This document shows, one piece after another, positions 28,908 to 41,036 of a stretch of DNA of 64,000 nt. A program made the translations under genes and the position numbers. Position 1 is the first letter of the stretch, and each line of letters starts with the position of its first letter. Source of the stretch: an uncultured Pseudokineococcus sp. (GTDB taxonomy: Bacteria; Actinomycetota; Actinomycetes; Actinomycetales; Quadrisphaeraceae); assembly GCF_947495735.1 (NCBI RefSeq), contig NZ_CANMAA010000001.1, forward strand, positions 310,001 through 374,000, written 5' to 3'. The notes below the pieces were generated by a model. It did not search any database. It was not told where the DNA came from and saw only the letters and a program-made list of their open reading frames with translations.

Positions 28908-29996
28908 GTGAGCCAGCGCGAGGACTCCCCGACCGAGGTGGACCCGGCGGCGGGCGGGCCCGCGGACGACGAGCCGGGCCGCCCCGCCCTGCTCGGGCGC
29001 GCCAGCGGCACCGGCTCCTGGCCGGAGCAGGACCCGCTGGAGGCCGCGCGCACGGTGCTCGGCGAGCTCGGCGCCCCGCCGGGGCTGCCGCACGTCGTGG
29101 AGATGCCCGGCCGGGGCCCGGGGGCGGAGCTGGTCGGGCGCGCGGCCGCTCTCCTGGTCGGCCTCCCTGTCGACCTCCAGCCCTCCGGGTGGCGCTTCGT
29201 GGACCACCCCGGGCGCGACCTCCAGCGCGCCCGCAGCTACCGGCGGGCGGACCTCGACGCCCTGGCCGAGGCCGCCGACGGCTACGCGGGCGAGCTCAAG
29301 GCGCAGGTCGCGGGCCCGTGGACCCTGGCCGCCTCGGTGCGGCTCGGGCGGGGGGAGCGCTCCACCACCGACCCCGGGGCGCGGCGCGACGTCGTCGCCT
29401 CGCTGGCCGAGGGGGTGCGCGAGCACCTGGCGGACCTGGCCCGGCTCGTCCCGGGCGCGCGCCTGGTGCTGCAGCTGGACGAGCCCTCCCTGGGCGCCGT
29501 GCTGGACGGGCGGCTGCGCCGCTCCAGCGGCTTCGGCCACCTCGAGCCCGTGCCGGCCGACGAGGTCGAGGCGGGGCTGCGCGCCGTGGCGGAGGCGGCG
29601 CGGGAGGCCGGTGCGGAGCACGTCGTCGTGCACTCGTGCGCGGACGACGTCCCCTTCCCCGTGCTGCGCCGCAGCGGCGCCGACGGCCTGTCGGTCGACC
29701 TGTCGCGCCTGCGGGCCGCCGGGTGGGAGTCGGTCGCCGTCGCGGTCGAGGAGGGGCGGCGGCTGTGGGCGGGGCTGGGCGTCGCCGACCCGCAGGCGGG
29801 TGCGGCGTCCGTCGACCGCCTCGTGGAGGCGGTCCGCGAGCCGTGGCGGCGCGTGGGCCTGCCGCTCGCCGGGCTGGCCGACGTCGTGCTCACGCCGGCC
29901 TGCGGCCTCGCCGGCTCCTCGCCCGCCGCCGCGCGGGCGTCGCTGCGCCGGCTGCGCGAGGCGTCCGACGCGCTGGGAGAGGCCGCGCAGGCCTGA
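28908..29996 (+). CDS. MetE C-terminal-like methionine synthase family protein
   Basis: A 362-residue protein related to the C-terminal (catalytic) half of cobalamin-independent methionine synthase. Seen are PHVVEMPGRGPGAELVGRA, QVAGPWTLAASV, VLQLDEPSLGAVL, a zinc-type HSC in EHVVVHSCADDVPF, and the last Cys in VVLTPACGLAGSSP. The zinc ligands are thus present, but the N-terminal half of MetE is absent. Actinobacteria often carry such a gene between mnmA and ligA; I do not know its true methyl donor or acceptor. The GTG start is 6 nt after TACGGT, with no Shine-Dalgarno. Confidence 0.85.
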   Translation: MSQREDSPTEVDPAAGGPADDEPGRPALLGRASGTGSWPEQDPLEAARTVLGELGAPPGLPHVVEMPGRGPGAELVGRAAALLVGLPVDLQPSGWRFVDHPGRDLQRARSYRRADLDALAEAADGYAGELKAQVAGPWTLAASVRLGRGERSTTDPGARRDVVASLAEGVREHLADLARLVPGARLVLQLDEPSLGAVLDGRLRRSSGFGHLEPVPADEVEAGLRAVAEAAREAGAEHVVVHSCADDVPFPVLRRSGADGLSVDLSRLRAAGWESVAVAVEEGRRLWAGLGVADPQAGAASVDRLVEAVREPWRRVGLPLAGLADVVLTPACGLAGSSPAAARASLRRLREASDALGEAAQA

Positions 29997-30146
29997 GCAG
30001 CGCTGCTCGGTGCCCGGGCGCACTACCACGCTCCGTCACCCGGTGGGGGTCCCGGACGCCACCCGTTCGGCGCTGTCCGGTCGCTCGCCGTGCCGCCCCG
30101 TGGAGTTGGCCCGGCGTTTCCACCAAGGCCATTGCCTCGTCGTGAT

Positions 30147-30165
30147 CGTTCTGAGAACGTACGGT
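30147..30165 (+). promoter_or_regulatory. Inverted repeat abutting a -10 box upstream of the secreted protein gene
   Basis: CGTTCTGAGAACG (30147-30159; 6-bp arms with one central base) directly precedes TACGGT (30160-30165), a -10 candidate for the gene at 30265. The surrounding 60 bp are richer in A and T than the rest of the window. The -35 is weak, so a bound regulator would cover the promoter. Confidence 0.5.
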
Positions 30166-30264
30166 CCGTCCGATTGACACCGACGTCCGTTCCGGCAGAC
30201 CACGACCCCGGGTCAGCCCGATCACCTCGCCCTCTCACGAGGCCCTCGAAGGAGCCACTCCCTC

Positions 30265-33931
<3,667 letters not shown>

Positions 33932-34089
33932 CGGGTGCCGCGCCGGGTCGCAGGAGAGCTCCCTCTCGGACGGGGCGGTCCGCGGCCGCCGGCGTCGTGC
34001 CCGCCCGCGCTCCGGGGGCGCTCCCGCGACCCGGCGCGGTCGGGTCGGTCCGCGGCCGGGCGTCGGGTGCGACTCCTAGACTCCCCGGC

Positions 34090-34386
34090 ATGCCCGTTCT
34101 CTCCACCGACGACGTGGCGCGCCTGGCCGCCCTCGCGCGCATCGACCTCGACCCCGACGAGCTGGAGCGGCTGGCCGGTGAGCTCGACGCCGTCGTGGCC
34201 GCCGTCGCCTCGGTGTCCTCGGTCGTCTCCGACGACGTGCCCGCCACGAGCCACCCGCTCCCGCTGACCGACGTCTACCGCGAGGACGTGGTCCAGCCGT
34301 CGCTGCCGGTCGACGACGTGCTCGCCGGCGCGCCGGCCGCCCAGGACGGGCGCTTCCTCGTCCCGCAGATCCTCGAGGAGGACTGA
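34090..34386 (+). CDS. gatC: Asp-tRNA(Asn)/Glu-tRNA(Gln) amidotransferase subunit C
   Basis: Small 98-residue scaffold of GatCAB, which amidates misacylated Glu-tRNA(Gln) and Asp-tRNA(Asn). It opens with [20 protein letters not shown] and ends [10 protein letters not shown], as expected. TAGACT lies 7 nt before the ATG and there is no Shine-Dalgarno, so the mRNA is probably leaderless. The stop overlaps the gatA start (TGATG). Confidence 0.95.
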   Translation: MPVLSTDDVARLAALARIDLDPDELERLAGELDAVVAAVASVSSVVSDDVPATSHPLPLTDVYREDVVQPSLPVDDVLAGAPAAQDGRFLVPQILEED

Positions 34387-35966
34387 TGGCCCCCGCCGAG
34401 AGCGGCCGCCCCGGCGCCGACGACCTGGTGCGCGCCACCGCCGCCGACCTCGCGCAGCGCCTGGCCGCGCGCGAGGTCTCCAGCGAGGAGGTCGTGCGCG
34501 CCCACCTGGACCGCATCGCCGCCGTGGACGGCGCGCCCGGCGACGGCCGCGGCGTCGCGGCCTTCCTGCACGTCAGCGGCGAGGAGGCCCTGGCCGCCGC
34601 CCGCGACGTCGACGCCCGCCGCGCCGCCGGCGAGGACCTGCACCCCGCCGCGGGCGTGCCCGTCGCCGTCAAGGACGTCGTCGTCACGCGGGGCACGCCC
34701 ACGACGGCCGGGTCGAAGATCCTCGAGGGCTGGGTGCCGCCCTACGACGCCACGCTGGTCGAGCGGCTGCGCGCGGCCGGCATGCCGCTGCTCGGCAAGA
34801 CGAACATGGACGAGTTCGCCATGGGCAGCTCGACCGAGCACTCCGCCTACGGGCCCACCCGCAACCCGTGGGACACCTCCCGGACCCCCGGCGGCTCCGG
34901 CGGCGGCAGCGCCGCTGCGGTGGCGGCCTTCGAGGCGCCGCTCGCCGTCGGCACCGACACGGGCGGGTCCATCCGCCAGCCGGCCGCCGTGACGGGCTCG
35001 GTGGGGGTCAAGCCCACCTACGGCGGCATCTCGCGCTACGGCCTCGTCGCCATGGCCTCGAGCCTCGACCAGGCCGGTCCCTGCGCCCGCACCGTGCTCG
35101 ACGCCGCCCTGCTGCACGAGGTCATGGGCGGGCACGACCCCCGCGACGCGACGTCGCTGACAGATCCCGTCGGGGCGCTCGCCGACGCGGCGCGCTCGCG
35201 CGACGTCCGCGGCATGCGCGTGGGCGTGGTGCGCGAGCTGACGGGCGAGGGCTTCTCGGACGGCGTGAGCGCCAGCTTCCGGGCGTCGCTGGACCTGCTG
35301 GCCGACGCCGGGGCCGAGGTCGTGGAGGTCTCGTGCCCGACCTTCGCGCACGCCCTGGACGCCTACTACCTGATCATGCCCAGCGAGGCCTCCAGCAACC
35401 TGGCGCGCTTCGACGGCATGCGCTTCGGCCTGCGGGTCGAGCCGTCCGAGGGGCCCGTCACGGCCGAGCGCGTCATGGCCGCCACGCGCGGCGCCGGGTT
35501 CGGCGCGGAGGTCAAGCGTCGGATCATCCTCGGCACCTACGCCCTGTCGGCGGGCTACTACGACGCCTACTACGGCTCGGCCCAGAAGGTGCGCACGCTC
35601 GTCCAGCGCGACTTCGCGGCGGCCTTCGAGCAGGCGGACGTGCTGGTCTCCCCGACGGCGCCGACGACGGCGTTCCCGCTCGGCAGCAGGCTGGACGACC
35701 CCCTGGCCATGTACGCCGCGGACATCGCCACCATCCCGGCCAACCTCGCCGGGGTGCCGGGCATGTCGCTGCCGAGCGGCCTGGCCGAGGACGGCCTGCC
35801 CGTCGGCTTCCAGGTGATGGCGCCGGCCCGGGCCGACGAGCGCCTGTACCGCCTCGGCGGCGCCCTCGAGGCGCTGCTCGAGGAGCGCTGGGGCGGACCG
35901 CTGCTCGCGTCCGCGCCCCGCCTCGAGACCGTCCCCGCCACCCGACCGGAGGTCGCGCCCGCATGA
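34386..35966 (+). CDS. gatA: Asp-tRNA(Asn)/Glu-tRNA(Gln) amidotransferase subunit A
   Basis: Amidase subunit that releases ammonia from glutamine. The Ser-Ser-Lys triad is visible: the Lys in [12 protein letters not shown], the first Ser in [14 protein letters not shown] and the nucleophile Ser in [13 protein letters not shown]. Further segments, [20 protein letters not shown] and ASSLDQAGP, are standard, and 526 residues is slightly long for the family (480-500). ATG overlaps the gatC stop, and its stop overlaps gatB (ATGA), so the three subunits are coupled. Confidence 0.97.
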   Translation: MAPAESGRPGADDLVRATAADLAQRLAAREVSSEEVVRAHLDRIAAVDGAPGDGRGVAAFLHVSGEEALAAARDVDARRAAGEDLHPAAGVPVAVKDVVVTRGTPTTAGSKILEGWVPPYDATLVERLRAAGMPLLGKTNMDEFAMGSSTEHSAYGPTRNPWDTSRTPGGSGGGSAAAVAAFEAPLAVGTDTGGSIRQPAAVTGSVGVKPTYGGISRYGLVAMASSLDQAGPCARTVLDAALLHEVMGGHDPRDATSLTDPVGALADAARSRDVRGMRVGVVRELTGEGFSDGVSASFRASLDLLADAGAEVVEVSCPTFAHALDAYYLIMPSEASSNLARFDGMRFGLRVEPSEGPVTAERVMAATRGAGFGAEVKRRIILGTYALSAGYYDAYYGSAQKVRTLVQRDFAAAFEQADVLVSPTAPTTAFPLGSRLDDPLAMYAADIATIPANLAGVPGMSLPSGLAEDGLPVGFQVMAPARADERLYRLGGALEALLEERWGGPLLASAPRLETVPATRPEVAPA

Positions 35967-37507
35967 GCACCACCACGACCGCGCCGGCGGCGACGGGCGG
36001 CGCCGAGCCCCTCGTCGCCTACGACGACGCCACGGCCCGCTACGACGTCGTCATCGGCCTCGAGGTCCACGTCGAGCTCGGCACGGCGACCAAGATGTTC
36101 GACGGCTCGTCCACCGCGTTCGGCGCCGAGCCCAACACCCAGGTCTCGCCGGTGTCGCTGGGGCTGCCGGGCGCCCTGCCCGTGGTCAACCGGCTCGCCG
36201 TCGAGCACGGCATCCGCATCGGCCTGGCGCTGTCCTGCGACATCGCGGAGTCCTGCCGCTTCGCGCGCAAGAACTACTTCTACCCGGACATGCCGAAGAA
36301 CTTCCAGACCTCGCAGTACGACGAGCCCATCGCCGCGGACGGCCACCTCGAGGTCGTCCTGGACGACGGGACGCCGTGGCGGGTGGAGGTCGAGCGCGCG
36401 CACCTGGAGGAGGACACGGGCAAGTCGACGCACGTGGGCGGGTCCACCGGGCGCATCCACGGGGCCGACCACTCCCTCGTGGACTACAACCGCGCGGGCA
36501 TCCCGCTCGTGGAGGTCGTCACCCGCCCGGTCACCGGCGCCGGCGCCCGGGCCCCCGAGGTGGCGCGCGCCTACGTCGCGGCGCTGCGCGACCTGCTGCG
36601 CGCCCTCGGCGTCTCCGAGGCCCGCATGGAGCAGGGGCAGATGCGCGCCGACGTCAACGTCTCGCTGCGCCCCTCGCCCGACGCCCCGCTCGGCACCCGC
36701 ACGGAGACGAAGAACGTCAACTCCTTCCGCTCGGTGGAGCGGGCGGTGCGCTACGAGGTCTCGCGCCAGGCGGCCGTGCTGGACGCCGGTCGCGCGGTGC
36801 TGCAGGAGACCCGGCACTGGCACGAGGACACCGGCATCACGACGTCGGGGCGCGTGAAGTCCGACGCCGACGACTACCGGTACTTCCCCGAGCCCGACCT
36901 GGTCCCCGTGACGCCGTCGCGGGCGTGGGTCGAGGAGATCCGCGCGACGCTGCCGGAGATGCCCGTGGCCCGCCGCGCCCGGCTCCAGGGCGAGTGGGGG
37001 TACAGCGACCTCGAGATGCGCGACGTCGTCAACGCCGGGCTCCTGGAGACCATCTCGGCCACCGTCGCCGCCGGCGCGAGCCCCGCGGCGGCCCGCAAGT
37101 GGTGGGGCGGCGAGCTGGCCCGCACGGCCAACGAGCGCCAGGTCGAGGTGACGTCGCTGCCCGTCGGCCCGGAGGGTGTCGCGGAGCTCGCCGGGCTCGT
37201 GGAGTCCGGGCGCATCAACGACCGCATGGCCCGCCAGGTGCTGGAGGGCGTCCTCGCGGGGGAGGGGACGCCGACCGAGGTCGTCTCCGCCCGGGGGCTC
37301 GAGGTCGTCTCCGACGAGTCCGCCCTCGTGGCCGCCGTCGACGAGGCGCTCGCCGCGCAGCCCGACGTCGCGGAGAAGATCCGCGGCGGCAAGGTCGCGG
37401 CCGCCGGGGCCGTCGTCGGCGCGGTCATGAAGGCGACGCGCGGCGCCGCGGACGCCCAGCGCGTGCGCGAGATCGTGCTGGAGCGGGTCGGGGCCGCGGG
37501 CTCCTGA
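35963..37507 (+). CDS. gatB: Asp-tRNA(Asn)/Glu-tRNA(Gln) amidotransferase subunit B
   Basis: Kinase/tRNA-binding subunit of GatCAB, 514 residues. The catalytic cradle begins [20 protein letters not shown], followed by [39 protein letters not shown], and the metal/ATP segments [11 protein letters not shown] and [29 protein letters not shown] and a C-terminal YqeY-like domain (from about 360) close it. The presence of GatCAB implies that this organism lacks GlnRS, AsnRS, or both. Last gene of gatCAB. Confidence 0.97.
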   Translation: MSTTTTAPAATGGAEPLVAYDDATARYDVVIGLEVHVELGTATKMFDGSSTAFGAEPNTQVSPVSLGLPGALPVVNRLAVEHGIRIGLALSCDIAESCRFARKNYFYPDMPKNFQTSQYDEPIAADGHLEVVLDDGTPWRVEVERAHLEEDTGKSTHVGGSTGRIHGADHSLVDYNRAGIPLVEVVTRPVTGAGARAPEVARAYVAALRDLLRALGVSEARMEQGQMRADVNVSLRPSPDAPLGTRTETKNVNSFRSVERAVRYEVSRQAAVLDAGRAVLQETRHWHEDTGITTSGRVKSDADDYRYFPEPDLVPVTPSRAWVEEIRATLPEMPVARRARLQGEWGYSDLEMRDVVNAGLLETISATVAAGASPAAARKWWGGELARTANERQVEVTSLPVGPEGVAELAGLVESGRINDRMARQVLEGVLAGEGTPTEVVSARGLEVVSDESALVAAVDEALAAQPDVAEKIRGGKVAAAGAVVGAVMKATRGAADAQRVREIVLERVGAAGS

Positions 37508-37526
37508 CCCGTGGCGGCGTCGCCCG

Positions 37527-37569
37527 CGCCCGAGGGGCCGGTCTGCGGTGCGGACCGGCCCCTCGGGCG
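37527..37569. terminator. Bidirectional terminator between gatB and phoD
   Basis: A perfect 17-bp stem (CGCCCGAGGGGCCGGTC and complement) with a 9-nt loop, between two convergent genes. Confidence 0.82.
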
Positions 37570-37608
37570 TGCGACGCCTCGTCGCGGCCCGGAGCAGAGG
37601 CCCGGAGG

Positions 37609-39384
37609 TCACACGCGGTGGAGCCCCGGACGACCCTCCTCGACGACGAAGGACGCGCGGGTGGAGACCGGCGCGCCCGGCTCCTGGACGGCGGGGAGCA
37701 CCTTGAAGTCGGCGCGCACCTGACCCGCCTCGAGCCGGGTCAGCACGTACCCGCGCTGGCTGCTCGCGAAGCGGATGTGCGGGTTCTCCACGAGCTGGAG
37801 GTCGGTGCCGGCCGAGGTGTCCGAGCCGTCGCCGCCGGTGGAGATGGACGTCGTGACGAGCTCGGTCGCCACCGGGGCGCGCGAGAGGTCGGGCACCCCC
37901 TCGCCGCCGGGCGCGTCGGGGTGGACGTCGCAGGCGTAGTGGCGGTGGACGTCGCCGGTGAGGACCACCGGGTTGCGCACGCCGCGCTCGGCGAAGCCCT
38001 CGAGGAGCCGTGAGCGCGACGCCGTGTACCCGTCCCAGCCGTCCATCGAGAGCCGTCGCTCCGGCCCCTCGGCGAAGTCCCGCGGCGCGAAGAAGACCTG
38101 CTGGCCCAGCACGTCCCAGGTCGCGGGGGAGTCCGCGAGGCCGTCGAGCAGCCAGCGCTCCTGCTCGTGCCCGGGCAGCGAGCGAGCCGGGTCCAGGCGC
38201 TCCTCGCAGCCGACGTCGGTGCCGTCGCCGCAGGCCTGGTCGTCGCGGTACTGCCGCGTGTCGAGCATGTGGAAGGCGGCGAGGCGCCCCCAGTCCAGGC
38301 GCCGGTAGAGCTGCATGTCGAGGCCCCGGGGCACGCTGGTGCTCCGCAGCGGCATGTTCTCGTAGTAGGCCTGGAAGGCGGCGGCGCGGCGGTCCAGGAA
38401 GCCCGGCAGGGGGTCGCGCTCCAGGCTCTCCGGCACCTCGTCGGCCCAGTTGTTGTCGACCTCGTGGTCGTCCCAGACGACGGCCCACGGGGCCACGGCG
38501 TGGGCGGCCTGGAGGTCGGGGTCGGCCTTGTACTGGGAGTGGCGCTGGCGGTAGCCGGCCAGCGTGGTGGTCTCCGGACCGGCGTGGTCGCGGACGTTGC
38601 CCCCGGGCGCGACGTAGGAGTCGGCCCGGTACTCGTAGATGTAGTCCCCGAGGTGCAGGACGAGCTCCGGCTCCTCCTCGGCGAGGCGCCGGTAGGCGGT
38701 GAAGTAGCCGTGCTCGTACTGCGCGCACGAGGCGAAGGCCATCGTCAGCGACGCCGGCGAGCTCCCGACCGCCGGCGCCGTGCGGGTGCGGCCCACGGGG
38801 GAGAGCCGGCCCAGGGACTGGAAGCGGTAGAAGTACTCGCGGCCGGGCTCGAGCCCGGTGAGCTCCACGTGCACGCTGTGACCGAGCTCGGGCCGGGCCG
38901 TCGTCGTCCCGATCCGCTCCAGGCGCCGGAAGCGCTCGTCGCGGGCGACCTGCCAGCGCACGTTGACGCCGCGCTCCGGCATGCCCCCGCGGCCGTCCTC
39001 CGCGAGCGGGTCCGTCGCCAGGCGCGTCCACAGCACGACGCCGTCGGGCGACGGGTCGCCCGAGGCGACGCCGAGCGTGAAGGGGTCCCCCGGGCGCGAG
39101 CCGGCCGCGGCGAGGGCGCGGGGCGCCTGCGCACCGCCGACGAGGGACCCGGTGAGGACGGCCGCCGCCCCCGCCCCGAGCAGGACGCCCCGGCGCGACG
39201 GCGCGGAGGGGGAGGCTGCGACGAGGCCGGCCAGCGGGGACGCGGCGACCGGCCGGCCCGCCCGAGCGGGCTGTCGCGCAGGCGTGCCCGCGGCGGCCGG
39301 GACGGTGCGGGCGGCACGAGGACCGGCACCCGCAGCGGGCGGGGCCGTGACGGCGGTGGGAGGGACGGAGCGGGGCACGGGCAT
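37609..39384 (-). CDS. phoD: Alkaline phosphatase D (Tat-exported phosphodiesterase/phosphatase)
   Basis: Metal-dependent PhoD enzyme that frees phosphate from phosphodiesters outside the cell. The 591-residue product has a long N-terminus leading to a twin-arginine signal, SRRGVLLGAGAAAVLTGSLV (about residues 63-82), cut after ALAAA. The N-terminal PhoD domain (FTLGVASGDPSPDGVVLWTR) precedes the metallophosphatase core with HLGDYIYEYRAD, WDDHEVDNNWAD and VVLTGDVHRHYACD. ATG 39384 has GGAGG 5 nt upstream; a 7x8-bp tandem repeat touches that ribosome site. A PHO-box-like sequence lies about 180 bp upstream, fitting phosphate-starvation control. Confidence 0.94.
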   Translation of the reverse strand: MPVPRSVPPTAVTAPPAAGAGPRAARTVPAAAGTPARQPARAGRPVAASPLAGLVAASPSAPSRRGVLLGAGAAAVLTGSLVGGAQAPRALAAAGSRPGDPFTLGVASGDPSPDGVVLWTRLATDPLAEDGRGGMPERGVNVRWQVARDERFRRLERIGTTTARPELGHSVHVELTGLEPGREYFYRFQSLGRLSPVGRTRTAPAVGSSPASLTMAFASCAQYEHGYFTAYRRLAEEEPELVLHLGDYIYEYRADSYVAPGGNVRDHAGPETTTLAGYRQRHSQYKADPDLQAAHAVAPWAVVWDDHEVDNNWADEVPESLERDPLPGFLDRRAAAFQAYYENMPLRSTSVPRGLDMQLYRRLDWGRLAAFHMLDTRQYRDDQACGDGTDVGCEERLDPARSLPGHEQERWLLDGLADSPATWDVLGQQVFFAPRDFAEGPERRLSMDGWDGYTASRSRLLEGFAERGVRNPVVLTGDVHRHYACDVHPDAPGGEGVPDLSRAPVATELVTTSISTGGDGSDTSAGTDLQLVENPHIRFASSQRGYVLTRLEAGQVRADFKVLPAVQEPGAPVSTRASFVVEEGRPGLHRV

Positions 39385-39394
39385 GACGACCTCC

Positions 39395-39450
39395 GGACGG
39401 GCGGACGGGCGGACGGGCGGACGGGCGGACGGGCGGACGGGCGGACGGGC
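39395..39450. repeat. Tandem 8-bp repeat (7 copies) in the phoD leader
   Basis: Seven exact copies of GGACGGGC (minus strand GCCCGTCC) end right at the Shine-Dalgarno of phoD. Copy number could change by slippage and would lengthen or shorten the 5' leader or the promoter-to-gene distance while leaving the ribosome site intact. Confidence 0.9.
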
Positions 39451-39562
39451 GCCGGAGCCGTGGTCGGCGGACGCGCGCGGCGACGCGGCGTGGGGCGGAC
39501 GCCAACCACCCGGACAAGGGGCGCACAACGGTCAGGTCCACGCTGGACCGCTCGGTGCGGCT

Positions 39563-39620
39563 CGCGGGCGACGGCCGGGTGAACGTCTCCCGGCGGTGGC
39601 GTGCGCGCCCGGCGTTCACC
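39563..39620. promoter_or_regulatory. PHO-box-like repeats between phoD and the Eis-like gene
   Basis: On the minus strand GTTCACCCGGC (39584-39574) is followed by a poorer repeat CGTCGCCCGCG (39573-39563). A second GTTCACC lies on the plus strand at 39614-39620, so GTGAACG/CGTTCAC form an inverted pair. GTTCACC direct repeats of 11 bp are the Streptomyces PhoP target. The rest of this 340-bp gap holds only the 8-bp repeats and the -10 box TAGCGT of the next gene. Confidence 0.4.
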
Positions 39621-39724
39621 TCGTCCACGGCGCCCCCGGCGCGACCGCTGCCCGGCCCGGTCCCCCGTGCCCGGGGCCTCGTCGTGGACGAGGGGCACGA
39701 CCAGCCGGCCGGTAGCGTTCCGGG

Positions 39725-40957
39725 GTGCCTGCCGAGACGACCGCCCCGTCCCCGGACGCCCGCCCCGACGACAGCGCTCCCCGGGTGCGCCCCCTCGGGC
39801 CCGAGGACCACGCCCGGCAGTGGCGCCTGCACGCGCTGTCCTTCGGCGAGGACCTCACCTCCCCGCCGGACCCGGGGTCCGAGCCCGAGGGCGCCGTCCG
39901 CTACGGGGCGGTCGGCCGGGGCGAGGACCTCCTCGGGGCGGTGACGCTGCTGCCGCGCGAGCACTGGTGGGGCGGGCGCCGCGTGGGGGCCGCCGACGTC
40001 ACCGACGTCGCGGTGCAGCCGGAGGCGCGCGGGGCCGGCGTGGCGACGTCGCTGCTGCGCGCGCTGCTCGAGGGGGGCCGCGAGCGCGGCGCCGCGGTGT
40101 CCGCGCTGTTCCCCACGGTCGCCGGGCTCTACCGCCGCGCGGGCTGGGAGGTCACGGGCACGCTGACCACCGTCGAGGTGCCGACCCACGCGCTCAACCG
40201 CGGCGGCCCGGCCCCGGGGCTGGCGACCCGCACCGGCGGGCCCGCCGACCTGCCGGCGGTCGCCGAGCTCTACGAGCGCGAGGCGCGGGCCCGGAGCGGG
40301 ATGCTCGTGCGGCCGGCCCCGCCGACCGATCGTCTGCCCGAGGGCGTCGACGGGCTCACGCTCGTCGAGGACGGCGACCGGCTCGTGGCCGCGGCCAGCT
40401 GGCACCGCGGCCGCGGCTACGGGCGCGAGGCGGTCTTCACCGTGCGCGACGTGGTGGCCGACACCCCGGCCGCGGCGCGGACGCTCCTCGGCGTCCTGGG
40501 GGGCTGGGCGCCCGTGGCCCGCAACCTCCACCTGCGGCTGCTGCGCGGGGACGCGGTCGCCGCGGCGCTGCCGGTCGAGCTGGCGCGCGTGGTGGACCGC
40601 AAGGTCGTCATGCACCGCGTCGTCGACGTCGAGCGGGCGATGGCCCAGCGCGGCTGGCCGTCCGCGGTGCGCGGCTCCGTCGTCGTCGCGCTGGAGGACG
40701 ACCTGGCCCCGTGGAACAGCGGGACCTGGGAGCTCGCCGTCTCCGGCGGCGAGGGCGCCGCGCGGCGCACCGACGCCGAGCCGGTCGTGCGGCTCACCCC
40801 CAGCGGGCTGGCCGGGCTGTACGCCGGGTCGACGACGGCGCTCGGCGCCGTCCGCACCGCGGGCGCCGAGGTCCTCGTCGAGGACCGGGCCGCCGGGCTC
40901 GCGGCCCTCGACGTGCTCGCCTGCGGCGACCTCGTCGAGGTCCTCGACTACTTCTGA
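39725..40957 (+). CDS. Eis-family GNAT N-acetyltransferase
   Basis: A 410-residue protein of the Eis type: an N-terminal GNAT domain with VTDVAVQPEARGAGVATSLL (acetyl-CoA loop R-G-A-G-V-A, about residue 100), a second degenerate GNAT domain in the middle, and a C-terminal SCP2-like sterol-carrier domain (VVRLTPSGLAGLYAGSTTAL) ending in DYF; the C-terminal carboxylate of Phe acts in catalysis in Eis. Members acetylate aminoglycosides and lysines of proteins; the natural substrate here is unknown. GTG start 6 nt after TAGCGT, with no Shine-Dalgarno. Confidence 0.9.
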   Translation: MPAETTAPSPDARPDDSAPRVRPLGPEDHARQWRLHALSFGEDLTSPPDPGSEPEGAVRYGAVGRGEDLLGAVTLLPREHWWGGRRVGAADVTDVAVQPEARGAGVATSLLRALLEGGRERGAAVSALFPTVAGLYRRAGWEVTGTLTTVEVPTHALNRGGPAPGLATRTGGPADLPAVAELYEREARARSGMLVRPAPPTDRLPEGVDGLTLVEDGDRLVAAASWHRGRGYGREAVFTVRDVVADTPAAARTLLGVLGGWAPVARNLHLRLLRGDAVAAALPVELARVVDRKVVMHRVVDVERAMAQRGWPSAVRGSVVVALEDDLAPWNSGTWELAVSGGEGAARRTDAEPVVRLTPSGLAGLYAGSTTALGAVRTAGAEVLVEDRAAGLAALDVLACGDLVEVLDYF

Positions 40958-40964
40958 GCCGCTC

Positions 40965-40999
40965 GCGGTACCCGGGCCGTGCGCCGGCTCGGGTACCGC
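40965..40999 (+). terminator. Hairpin after the Eis-like gene
   Basis: GCGGTACCCG (40965-40974) pairs perfectly with CGGGTACCGC (40990-40999), 7 nt past the stop codon, with a 15-nt loop. Confidence 0.65.
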
Positions 41000-41036
41000 C
41001 CTCGCGGACCGGGCCGCGTCGGGCAGGCTCTGCGGC

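Noticed and set aside
39395-39450. Possible CRISPR array
   Set aside because: Units are 8 bp and directly joined, with no spacers; it is a simple tandem repeat.
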